From a virus, in IMG/VR virus record IMGVR_UViG_3300030202_003496, positions 1 through 64,000 of that record: a DNA stretch of 64,000 nt, one strand, 5' to 3'. Position 1 is the first letter of the stretch. Every line of letters starts with the position of its first letter. The notes beneath the pieces were generated by a model. It searched no databases. It saw only the letters and a list, made by a program, of their open reading frames with translations, and had not been told where the DNA came from. Of the stretch, positions 25,399 to 32,359 are shown piece after piece. The translations under genes and the position numbers were made by a program.

Positions 25399-26412
25399 AT
25401 GGCAAAACAATTAGGATACGCATGTATTAACATGCAATTACGTAAACAAGGTATTTATACAGGTCGCTCAATGATTAGACGTACATTCGATACTAAAGGT
25501 CTAGGCTATGTATCAGAATTGTGTATCGAAAATACCAAAGACTTAATAAAAATCATACAGTGGAATGAGGACAACAACATCAAGGTTTTCCGTATGTCAT
25601 CGGACATATACCCTTGGATGTCGGAATACGAATTCAAAGATTTACCAGGTTATCATACAATCTGTAAACTCCTCAAACAGGCAGGTGACCTTGCTCAAGG
25701 CTATGGCCACCGCTTGTCATTCCACCCAGGTCAGTTTACTGTACTGGCTTCACCTACACAAAAAACAGTGGAAGGTGCTTGGAACGAACTTGACAAATCT
25801 GCACAAATCATGGACCTTATGGGTTTACCACGCACACGTATGGCAAAAATCAATATTCATGTTGGCGGTGCGTATGGAAACAAGGAAACTGCTCTTATCA
25901 GGTTCTGCAAAAATTTCGATAAATTATCAGAATCAGCAAAGTCTAGGCTAACAGTGGAAAACGACGACAAGGCATCAATGTACTCTGTATTGGATTTATA
26001 TAACGGTGTATACCAAAACACAGGTATACCTATTGTATTCGACTACCACCACCACAAATTTTGTACCGGCGGTCTTACTGAGGAAGAAGCACTAAAGCTT
26101 GCTGCTTCAACATGGAATGTAAAACCTTGCACTCATTATTCCGAATCACGTAGGCGCGAGCAATCATTGATTGTAGAAACATTCCTTAAAAACAGCAACA
26201 TAACATTAAACGAAATTAGCAATTTTCCTACTATGGAAAAAATGTATAAGGAATGCCAAAAAATTAAAGTACAGGCACACTCGGATTTAATTGTAGACGA
26301 AATCAACGACTATGGTTTGGATATCGATGTTGTTGTCGAGGCCAAGCACAAGGAATTGGCAATTGAAGGTTATAGAAAAAAATATGAAAAAAAATTAGCA
26401 AAAGTTTTTTAG
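25399..26412 (+). CDS. uvsE: UV damage endonuclease (UvdE/UVDE family)
   Basis: 337 residues, near the family length. Family blocks visible: LGYACINM at the start, RMSSDIYPWMSEYEF, LSFHPGQFTVLASP, INIHVGGAYGNKE, LTVENDDKASMYS and FDYHHHKFC, giving the metal ligands (His, Glu, His, Asp) of this TIM-barrel nuclease. It nicks DNA 5' of UV photoproducts and starts repair without photolyase. Codon use in the middle of the gene is visibly more GC-rich than in its neighbours, suggesting recent acquisition. ATG has no RBS; transcript likely leaderless. Confidence 0.93.
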   Translation: MAKQLGYACINMQLRKQGIYTGRSMIRRTFDTKGLGYVSELCIENTKDLIKIIQWNEDNNIKVFRMSSDIYPWMSEYEFKDLPGYHTICKLLKQAGDLAQGYGHRLSFHPGQFTVLASPTQKTVEGAWNELDKSAQIMDLMGLPRTRMAKINIHVGGAYGNKETALIRFCKNFDKLSESAKSRLTVENDDKASMYSVLDLYNGVYQNTGIPIVFDYHHHKFCTGGLTEEEALKLAASTWNVKPCTHYSESRRREQSLIVETFLKNSNITLNEISNFPTMEKMYKECQKIKVQAHSDLIVDEINDYGLDIDVVVEAKHKELAIEGYRKKYEKKLAKVF

Positions 26413-26437
26413 ATTAAGAAAGTTTTGTTATATTATA
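26411..26437 (+). promoter_or_regulatory. Class A promoter for the Hc1-like/SSB/UvsX unit
   Basis: AGATTAAGAAAGTTTTGTTATATTATA, overlapping the UvdE stop. The left half is diverged, but TTTTGTTATATTATA is typical. Leader of ~20 nt with RBS CAGGAG. Confidence 0.5.
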
Positions 26438-26464
26438 GTAATAATTAAAAAACAGGAGAAAACG

Positions 26465-26641
26465 ATGGCAGTATCAATTCAGGAATTGCAATCAATTTTG
26501 GAAAATATACAGACTGATGTAGACAAATTCAACAATGGAAATATGTCAGCTGGTACCAGAATTAGAAAAGCAATGCAAGAAATTAAAGGTAAAGCGCAAG
26601 ACCTAAGAAAAGATGTGCAAGAAATTAAAAATAATAAATAA
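26465..26641 (+). CDS. Histone H1-like (Hc1 family) small basic protein
   Basis: 58 residues. The second half, NGNMSAGTRIRKAMQEIKG then AQDLRKDVQEIKN, matches the Hc1-type histone-like pattern GNKAAGTRxRKAxxEIKxLAQ common in Bacteroidota and Chlamydiae. RBS CAGGAG and start are clear, and the SSB gene follows 18 bp later. Probable DNA-binding or nucleoid-associated protein acting on phage or host DNA. It supports a Bacteroidota host, though the family is not exclusive to them. Confidence 0.65.
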   Translation: MAVSIQELQSILENIQTDVDKFNNGNMSAGTRIRKAMQEIKGKAQDLRKDVQEIKNNK

Positions 26642-26659
26642 TAATTAAAGGAGAAAACG

Positions 26660-27415
26660 ATGGCAATAGATTTAGATGCAATCAGACGTAAGTTGAATAA
26701 CTTACAAACACAAACAGGTAGACAAGATACTTTATGGAAGCCTGAACCAGGTAAGCAACAAATTAGAATTGTTCCTTATCAATTTAATAAAGACAATCCA
26801 TTTCAGGAATTGTACTTTCACTATGACTTAGGAAAGAAAAATTATCTTTCACCTATCACTTATGGTGAGGCAGACCCTGTAGAGGAATTTGCTCAAAAAC
26901 TTAGAGCTACTGGAAAATCTGATGATTTTCAATTAGCTAAAAAACTTACACCTAAGATGAGAGTTTATGTACCTGTATTAGTTAGAGGTAAAGAATCTGA
27001 AGGTGTAAAACTATGGGGATTTGGTAAGCAGGTTTATACAGAATTATTAGGATTCATTGCTGACCCTGACTATGGTGATATTACAGATGTAAAATCAGGT
27101 AGAGATGTTTCTGTAGAATTTACTCCAGCTGAAGGAGCAGGACAGTTTCCTAAAACTTCAATTAGAGTAAAGCCTAACCAAACAGCAGCTACAGAAGATT
27201 CTAATGTTGCAGAAAAAATCATCAATGGTCAAAAAGATATTTTTGAAATTTTCAGAAAAAATTCTTATGATGACTTAAAAGCTGTATTAGCAGAATGGTT
27301 AGACCCTGAAAGCTCTTCTGAAGAAGAAGCAAAGCCAGTTGCAACAGCAGCAGCAACAGGTGTAAAATCAACTGAAAATATCGAATCTGCATTTGATGAT
27401 TTATTTAACGAGTAA
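26660..27415 (+). CDS. Single-stranded DNA-binding protein (gp32-like)
   Basis: 251 residues. N-terminal LDAIRRKLNNLQ (cooperativity-type arm), then an OB-like core with KQQIRIVPYQF, VYVPVLVRG and KLWGFGKQVYTELL, which parallel T4 gp32. Acidic C-terminal tail ends in ESAFDDLFNE. The zinc-finger cysteines/histidine of T4 gp32 are absent; the equivalent place reads SPITYGEADPVEEF. Coats ssDNA during replication and recombination; uvsX follows 11 bp downstream. Confidence 0.85.
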   Translation: MAIDLDAIRRKLNNLQTQTGRQDTLWKPEPGKQQIRIVPYQFNKDNPFQELYFHYDLGKKNYLSPITYGEADPVEEFAQKLRATGKSDDFQLAKKLTPKMRVYVPVLVRGKESEGVKLWGFGKQVYTELLGFIADPDYGDITDVKSGRDVSVEFTPAEGAGQFPKTSIRVKPNQTAATEDSNVAEKIINGQKDIFEIFRKNSYDDLKAVLAEWLDPESSSEEEAKPVATAAATGVKSTENIESAFDDLFNE

Positions 27416-27426
27416 GGAGAAAATTT

Positions 27427-28557
27427 ATGGCAAAGGCAAAGAAAACAAATAGAGATGAATTAGCCAGTGTATTAGCTGACTCATTAAACAAGCAGTTTAA
27501 GGGAATGAAAGTAGCATACTTTCTTGATGGTGCAGAAGATACACCAACAGACCTAACTGAATGGATAAGTACAGGTTCATCTATTCTTGACCTTGCTATT
27601 TCTAATAGGCCAAATGGTGGTTTACCTGTAGGTCGAATTACAGAAATTACTGGAATGGAGGCTTCTGGTAAATCACTATTAGCTGCTCACTTACTTGCCA
27701 ATACTCAGAAAAAAGGAGGGTTGGCTGTATACATTGATACAGAAAATGCTATGAATGAAGAGTTTTTAAGAGCTATCGGTATTGATATTTCTAAATTACT
27801 TTACATCCAACTTGAAACTGTAGAAGATATTTTTGAGGTAATCGAAAATATTATTCTTAAAATTAAAGAAAGTGATAAAGATAGACTTGTATCAATTGCA
27901 GTGGATTCTGTTGCGGCAGCAACCACAAAAGTTGAACAGGCTCAGGATTATGACAAAGAAGGTTGGGCAACATCAAAAGCAATTGTACTGTCAAAAGGTA
28001 TGAGAAAAATTACTCAGCTAATTGGTAGAGAGCGAGTGGCTTTAATCTTTACAAATCAATTAAGACAGAAGCTTGGAGTTATGTTTGGTGACCCTTGGAC
28101 AACAAGTGGTGGAAAAGCAATACAGTTTCACGCATCATGTAGATTAAGATTAAAAGCAGCTGGTCAAATTAAAGCGAAAATTGCAGGTAAAGAACAAACA
28201 ATAGGTATTAAAACAAAAGCAGTAGTAGTAAAAAATAGAATGGGTCCACCATTACGTACAGCTGAATTTAACATTTATTTCGAGTCAGGAATTGATGATA
28301 CAGGAAGTTGGTTACAAGTAATGAAGGATTATAATTTGTTGAAACAAGGCGGCTCTTGGTATACTTATAGTTGTGATGTTACAGGTGAAGACATTAAGTT
28401 TTTATCTAAGGATTTTGAAACTAAGGTGCTTTCAAATCCTGAAAGAAAAGAAAGTATATATAACAAAATTTGTGAAACAATGGTTATGTCATATAAAACT
28501 GATGATATTGGAATTGATGATATCGAAATTGGAGAAGATGACGTACCAGTAGGATAA
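27427..28557 (+). CDS. uvsX: UvsX/RecA-type recombinase
   Basis: 376 residues. Walker A GMEASGKS (~76-83), Walker B region LVSIAVDSVAAAT, and the RecA L2 region FGDPWTTSGGKAIQFHAS. The TNQLRQKLGVMFGDP stretch is typical of phage UvsX. Acidic C terminus. Forms filaments on ssDNA for strand exchange and recombination-dependent replication, working with the gp32-like protein encoded just upstream. Confidence 0.93.
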   Translation: MAKAKKTNRDELASVLADSLNKQFKGMKVAYFLDGAEDTPTDLTEWISTGSSILDLAISNRPNGGLPVGRITEITGMEASGKSLLAAHLLANTQKKGGLAVYIDTENAMNEEFLRAIGIDISKLLYIQLETVEDIFEVIENIILKIKESDKDRLVSIAVDSVAAATTKVEQAQDYDKEGWATSKAIVLSKGMRKITQLIGRERVALIFTNQLRQKLGVMFGDPWTTSGGKAIQFHASCRLRLKAAGQIKAKIAGKEQTIGIKTKAVVVKNRMGPPLRTAEFNIYFESGIDDTGSWLQVMKDYNLLKQGGSWYTYSCDVTGEDIKFLSKDFETKVLSNPERKESIYNKICETMVMSYKTDDIGIDDIEIGEDDVPVG

Positions 28558-28562
28558 TAATA

Positions 28563-28768
28563 ATCAAACGCGTGGTGGAATGAACAGCGGCAGGACATAT
28601 AAAATCCTAAAGTTGTTCTCGGAAGACACCTTCCTAAGGGAAGTAAAATGAGGCAGTAGCGCTGACCCAATGTTCTTAAAGAGTACAAGGACATATAAGG
28701 CTTTTTTTAAGTTTTTAGCCTCACAATTGGTACTTGAAAAACTGTTGGTTCGAATCCAACCGCTGATT
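28563..28768 (+). ncRNA. tRNA-like structured RNA of unknown class (possible interrupted tRNA)
   Basis: The 3' part has a perfect T arm: GTTGG-TTCGAAT-CCAAC (28744-28760), then CGCTGAT (28761-28767). At the 5' end ATCA and GCG (28563-28566, 28570-28572) would pair with it if the intervening AAC is bulged, and TGGTGGAAT follows as in a tRNA-Leu D arm. Between the halves lie ~165 nt with an exact 11-nt direct repeat AGGACATATAA (28592 and 28688, 96 nt apart), mutually exclusive hairpins GGAAG/CTTCC/GGAAG (28621-28642), and TGAGGC/GCCTCA pairing. No CCA is encoded. Candidates: intron- or insertion-bearing tRNA, tmRNA-like RNA, or new class. Confidence 0.45.
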
Positions 28769-28796
28769 ATTATTTTTTATTAAAAAGGAGAATAAA

Positions 28797-28991
28797 ATGA
28801 ACGATTTAATTATTAAAGCAATTATTGCAAAAGCAAACGCACAAGAGGCTGAAGCAAAAGCGAACTTGGCAAATTATATGTCAAATTCTGTAGGTGTTGG
28901 AGAACACCCAGGTGTTGTTGAAGAGTGTGAAAAATTAGTAAAACAAATCGCTGAAGCAAGAGAATTAAGAGAAACAGCAGAATCACTATAA
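28797..28991 (+). CDS. Small helical hypothetical protein
   Basis: 64 residues, Ala/Glu/Lys-rich helix with a short Gly-Val-Gly-Glu-His turn in the middle (SVGVGEHPGVVEE). RBS AAGGAG. Lies between the two structured RNAs. No family recognised. Confidence 0.65.
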   Translation: MNDLIIKAIIAKANAQEAEAKANLANYMSNSVGVGEHPGVVEECEKLVKQIAEARELRETAESL

Positions 28992-29003
28992 GGAGAAAAG
29001 GTT

Positions 29004-29201
29004 ATGGATATGTATTATTTAGCAAGAGTAAAAGTTGCAACAGATAATGGTAAAAAAGTTACGTGGAAAAAAGAAGCGTATCTTGTAAGTGCAGTATCAG
29101 TTACTGATGCAGAAGTAAAAGTTAATGAAGAGTTTGCAAATGACTCAATTGATTTTGAAGTTGTAGAAGTTAAAAAATCTGATGTGATTAAGGTGTTGTA
29201 A
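29004..29201 (+). CDS. Small beta-rich hypothetical protein
   Basis: 65 residues: MDMYYLARVKVATDNGKK followed by a segment with repeated Val and a KVNEEFANDSIDFEVVEV strand, ending in SDVIKVL. Resembles small phage proteins that carry modified-lysine-type beta folds, but I cannot name it. Its last codons and stop lie inside the hairpin (29190-29211) that directly precedes the ribozyme candidate. Confidence 0.65.
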   Translation: MDMYYLARVKVATDNGKKVTWKKEAYLVSAVSVTDAEVKVNEEFANDSIDFEVVEVKKSDVIKVL

Positions 29202-29211
29202 TATACACCTT
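29190..29211 (+). promoter_or_regulatory. Hairpin at the predicted 3' end of the upstream mRNA
   Basis: AAGGTGT pairs with ACACCTT (7 bp) around TGTAATAT, enclosing the stop codon TAA. It ends one base before the predicted cleavage site of the following ribozyme candidate, so a cut transcript would end in a stable stem. Confidence 0.6.
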
Positions 29212-29212
29212 T

Positions 29213-29314
29213 GTTCTGTGATAAAAGGCCACCTTCCCGTGGTACAGAATGTTAAGAGCTAAAAATCCTCACTACTATTAACGATTTATTTAGCCAACCA
29301 AGAGCCTTTTTTTT
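29213..29314 (+). ncRNA. Candidate HDV-like self-cleaving ribozyme
   Basis: Helices occur in the HDV order P1-P2-P3-P3'-P1'-P4-P2'. P1 GTTCTGT (29213-29219) with ACAGAAT (29244-29250), 7 bp starting with a G-U wobble as in HDV. P2 AAAAGGC (29223-29229) with GCCTTTT (29304-29310). P3 CAC/GTG (29230-29232/29239-29241) with loop CTTCCC. P4 GCTAAAAATC with GATTTATTTAGC (29258-29294). The P4-P2' joint reads CAACCAAGA, containing the CNAAG type of catalytic joining segment. Predicted cut is 5' of G29213. Weak point: only one G for P1.1. An eight-T run at the end could also make it a terminator. Confidence 0.55.
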
Positions 29315-29324
29315 ATTACTAACG

Positions 29325-29336
29325 TGATATTTATAT
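29325..29336 (+). promoter_or_regulatory. Class B promoter motif for hsp20
   Basis: Exact TGATATTTATAT. The transcript start should fall near 29343, at the first base of the left inverted repeat. Confidence 0.5.
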
Positions 29337-29342
29337 ATGATT

Positions 29343-29358
29343 AACGTACTAAGTGGGC
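29343..29358 (+). repeat. Left arm of perfect 16-bp inverted repeat around hsp20
   Basis: AACGTACTAAGTGGGC, the exact reverse complement of 29834-29849. It lies between the class B motif and the hsp20 RBS. Confidence 0.9.
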
Positions 29359-29392
29359 GCTAATCATTAAAAATTATTTAAGGAGATTTATT

Positions 29393-29827
29393 ATGACAAG
29401 ACAATTACTAGGTGAGAGACTCCTCTCGACCGATTTATTATTCAAAAACTTTTTCGATACAAACGTAGGATTTGGTTCTTTTATGGAAGCAAAACCTGAT
29501 TATCCGGTAGATGTATTTACTAAAAACGATACACTCTGCTTTGATATCGCTTGTGTCGGACTAGAGAAAAGCGACATTATGGTATCTGTCGAAGGCAACA
29601 CTTTGAAGGTTGCTTATAAGAAACCAAACATAGAATCAAATCCATCAGATGAAGAAGCTCCAGTATTTATGCATAGAGGTATAGCAAGAAGGAGTTTTGA
29701 TATGGGATGGAAAGTAAGTCCGGACTATGATTTAAGACAGCTGGACGCAACAATGAGAAATGGTTTATTACAAATCACGGTTCCAAAATCAGAAAAAGCG
29801 AAAGCTAAGGTTATAACAATAAAATAA
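29393..29827 (+). CDS. Small heat shock protein (Hsp20 / alpha-crystallin family)
   Basis: 144 residues, normal length. The alpha-crystallin domain spans ~35-140: YPVDVFTKNDTLCFDIACVG, VEGNTLKVAY, an insertion loop ESNPSDEEAP, then MRNGLLQITVPKSEKAK with the conserved G-L-L/I-x-I/V-x-V-P pattern. ATP-independent holdase, common in T4-like marine phages, probably protecting phage proteins during assembly. RBS AAGGAG. The whole gene is enclosed by a perfect 16-bp inverted repeat. Confidence 0.92.
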   Translation: MTRQLLGERLLSTDLLFKNFFDTNVGFGSFMEAKPDYPVDVFTKNDTLCFDIACVGLEKSDIMVSVEGNTLKVAYKKPNIESNPSDEEAPVFMHRGIARRSFDMGWKVSPDYDLRQLDATMRNGLLQITVPKSEKAKAKVITIK

Positions 29828-29833
29828 AAAAAA

Positions 29834-29849
29834 GCCCACTTAGTACGTT
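29834..29849 (+). repeat. Right arm of perfect 16-bp inverted repeat around hsp20
   Basis: GCCCACTTAGTACGTT followed by more T (to 29854). The strand pairs with the 5' end of the same mRNA rather than with a local arm, making a stem that encloses the gene and ends in a U run. Confidence 0.9.
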
Positions 29850-29860
29850 TTTTATTTTAT

Positions 29861-29887
29861 TATGTCCGAAAAATTTGTTATATTATA
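29861..29887 (+). promoter_or_regulatory. Class A promoter; transcript probably leaderless
   Basis: TATGTCCGAAAAATTTG then TTATATTATA. TATATT ends at 29884, so the start should be near 29891, the ATG of the nuclease gene. Confidence 0.55.
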
Positions 29888-29890
29888 TAT

Positions 29891-30937
29891 ATGAAACAAA
29901 ATTATATAGACATTCTAAAAAGTCTTAAAGAGGAAGATACTTTAAGTCAAAATCCTAATGACAGGATTTTATTGATTGACGGATTGAATACTTTTATTAG
30001 AGCATTCGCTGTCAATCCAAGTACTAATGACGATGGTATACATATTGGAGGGATGACGGGTTTTCTGCAATCTATTGGTTATGCAATTAAAAACATCAAA
30101 CCAACTAGGGTAATTATTTGTTTTGATGGAAAAGGTGGTTCTAGTAAAAGGCGAAAACTCTTCCCGGAGTATAAGGCAAACAGAAAAGTTAGAAAGCGGT
30201 TAACCCGTCTAAGCTCCTTCAATAATCAAGAAGATGAACGTATATCTATGAGTCAACAAATAAGTAGACTTGTACAATATCTTGACCAATTACCTGTTAC
30301 TGTTCTTGCACCAGAAAATATAGAAGCTGATGATGCAATGGCTTATATTTCTCAACAAGTATATCCTAAAAGTCAATTCTATATAATGTCAACAGACAAA
30401 GATTTTTTACAATTGGTAGATAATCGAATTCAAGTTTGGTCACCTACAAAAAAGAAATATTATTTCAAAGATACAGTGCAAGAAGATTTTGATATACCTG
30501 CTCATAATTTTTTATTATATAGAACAATGAAAGGTGATTTATCAGATAATATACCAGGTATAAAAGGTGTAGGTGTAAAGACATTGGCAAAAAAATTACC
30601 AATACTGTTTGAGGATAAAAAAATTACAATTGACCAATTGATTGACCATGTAAAAAATTTAGATGATGATTCTAAAATAATTACAAATATAAAAAATAGC
30701 GAGGACATGATTCGCTTAAATTATGATTTAATGCAACTATCAAATGTAGATATAAATGGAAGCGTTAAATCACTTATTATAGACACAGTTAAAAAACCAG
30801 TTAATAGATTGGTTAAATATAAATTTCAAAAAATGATGTTAGAAGACAAATTAAATTCTGCAATTAAAAATCCAGATTTTTGGCTAAAACAATGCTTCTC
30901 ACATTTAGATGTAATGGCGGGTAAAACAAATGAGTGA
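29891..30937 (+). CDS. FEN-type 5'-3' exonuclease / RNase H
   Basis: 348 residues. Acidic-site motifs of the PolA-N/FEN family: ILLIDGLNTFIRAF (~26), IICFDGKGGSSKRRKLFP (~77), IEADDAMAYIS (~142), MSTDKDFLQLV and GDLSDNIPGIKGVGVKTL (helix-hairpin-helix). Equivalent to T4 RNase H, removing primers and flaps. The ATG has no RBS and sits at the predicted start of a class A transcript. Overlaps the helicase gene by 8 bp. Confidence 0.9.
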   Translation: MKQNYIDILKSLKEEDTLSQNPNDRILLIDGLNTFIRAFAVNPSTNDDGIHIGGMTGFLQSIGYAIKNIKPTRVIICFDGKGGSSKRRKLFPEYKANRKVRKRLTRLSSFNNQEDERISMSQQISRLVQYLDQLPVTVLAPENIEADDAMAYISQQVYPKSQFYIMSTDKDFLQLVDNRIQVWSPTKKKYYFKDTVQEDFDIPAHNFLLYRTMKGDLSDNIPGIKGVGVKTLAKKLPILFEDKKITIDQLIDHVKNLDDDSKIITNIKNSEDMIRLNYDLMQLSNVDINGSVKSLIIDTVKKPVNRLVKYKFQKMMLEDKLNSAIKNPDFWLKQCFSHLDVMAGKTNE

Positions 30938-32282
30938 TAGATTAAGTGAGTTCGGTTATTCTTTTCAGATTAAAATTATAACATGTCTGTTAAAGAATAA
31001 AGAATTTTTGCAGCAGATAAACGATATTCTTGAAGATTCGTATTTTGAAAATGAATCAAACCAATTTTTGGTATCTACAATAAAAGATTATTTTAGAGAA
31101 TATAAATCACAACCTACAGCAGAAGTACTAAAAGTAAAGATATCTGAAATAACAGATGATGTATTAAAAAAGAGTGTTGTGTCAAATGTTAAAGATGCCT
31201 TTAGACATCTTGATGCTCCAGATTTAGATTTTGTAATGGAGCAAACTCTTGATTTTTGTAAAAACAAAGTATTGAAAAACGCTATCATGGATTCTGTTGA
31301 ACTTTTAGGCGCAGGTAAATATGACGCAATAAAAACTAAAATAGACAAAGCGATGACAGCAGGAGCAGAAAGAAATGTAGGTCATGAATATGTAGAGTCT
31401 GTAGAAGATAGATACAATCAAGCAACGCGGCATGTACAAAATACAGGTTGGGATGTTATTGATAATCTTATGGATGGCGGTTTAGGAAAAGGAGAGTTAG
31501 GTGTTGTTGTTGCACCAGCTGGTATTGGTAAGTCTTTTCTACTTGTTAATTTAGGTGCAAATGTAATTAAAAAAGGAAAAAATGTTTTACATTATACACT
31601 GGAATTAAATGAAGCCTATGTAGGATTAAGATATGATTCAGTTATAACAGGTATTGCAAATCAAGAATTAAAATATAATATAGATACAGTAAAAGAAACT
31701 GTCGAAAAAATATCAGGTAATCTTGTCATTAAATACTATCCAACAAAAACAGCTGCGATATCTACAATTGCTTCTCATGTTGAAAGATATAGAATACTAG
31801 GTAAAGAACCTGACATGATAATTGTTGACTATGCAGATTTATTACGAGGTTCTGGAGGAGGACATAAAGATTATAGACTTGAGCTAGGTAATATATATGA
31901 AGAGTTAAGAGGTTTAGCTGGACAGTTAGATGTACCTGTTTGGACAGCATCACAAGCAAATAGGTCTGCGCTACAAGAAGATGTAATCCAAGCAGATAAA
32001 ATTGCAGAATCATATTCTAAAATTATGACAGCAGATTTTGTTATGTCTTTAAGTAGAAAGATTGAGGACAAGGTTGGTGGAACAGGTAGAATACATGTTA
32101 TTAAAAACAGGTTCGGTCCTGACGGTATAACATTCCCTAGCCAAATAAATACAAATAACGGAAGCTTTGAAATTTTTGATGAGAAGTCTGTAAAAGGTGC
32201 AGAGCTAAAAGGACAGATGGCAAATCATCAAGAATATTTAAGAAAAGAAATGAAGAAAAGATTTGAAGAATTAGATGACTAG
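30930..32282 (+). CDS. Replicative DNA helicase (DnaB/gp41 family)
   Basis: 450 residues. N-terminal helical domain, then Walker A VVAPAGIGKSFLLVNLG (~190-206), VLHYTLELNEAYVGLRYDS (DnaB H1a-like), MIIVDYADLLR (Walker B, ~300) and TASQANRSAL (H3/H4 region). Very close in plan to T4 gp41, a hexameric 5'-3' helicase. No primase gene is recognised in the window. Ends in a charged helix. Confidence 0.92.
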   Translation: MSDRLSEFGYSFQIKIITCLLKNKEFLQQINDILEDSYFENESNQFLVSTIKDYFREYKSQPTAEVLKVKISEITDDVLKKSVVSNVKDAFRHLDAPDLDFVMEQTLDFCKNKVLKNAIMDSVELLGAGKYDAIKTKIDKAMTAGAERNVGHEYVESVEDRYNQATRHVQNTGWDVIDNLMDGGLGKGELGVVVAPAGIGKSFLLVNLGANVIKKGKNVLHYTLELNEAYVGLRYDSVITGIANQELKYNIDTVKETVEKISGNLVIKYYPTKTAAISTIASHVERYRILGKEPDMIIVDYADLLRGSGGGHKDYRLELGNIYEELRGLAGQLDVPVWTASQANRSALQEDVIQADKIAESYSKIMTADFVMSLSRKIEDKVGGTGRIHVIKNRFGPDGITFPSQINTNNGSFEIFDEKSVKGAELKGQMANHQEYLRKEMKKRFEELDD

Positions 32283-32293
32283 GATATTTATAC
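32281..32293 (+). promoter_or_regulatory. Class B-like motif
   Basis: AGGATATTTATAC overlapping the helicase stop and lying just upstream of a terminator, so its use as a promoter is doubtful. Confidence 0.25.
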
Positions 32294-32298
32294 TAGTA

Positions 32299-32328
32299 GC
32301 CAGCCTAATTCAGGTTGGCAATTTTTTT
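32299..32328 (+). terminator. Intrinsic terminator after helicase gene
   Basis: GCCAGCCT-AATTC-AGGTTGGC with G-T pairing, followed by a seven-T run. Confidence 0.9.
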
Positions 32329-32359
32329 CAAAAATAAAACGAAATAAAGGAAGAGCAAA

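Noticed and set aside
25565-25951. 128-codon + strand ORF inside UvdE
   Set aside because: Out-of-frame shadow of a strongly supported gene; no RBS and no sensible protein composition.
28563-28768. tmRNA or group I intron interpretation of the tRNA-like RNA
   Set aside because: No alanine-rich tag frame with stop, no encoded CCA and no recognisable group I P7/S-type core; kept as an unclassified structured RNA.
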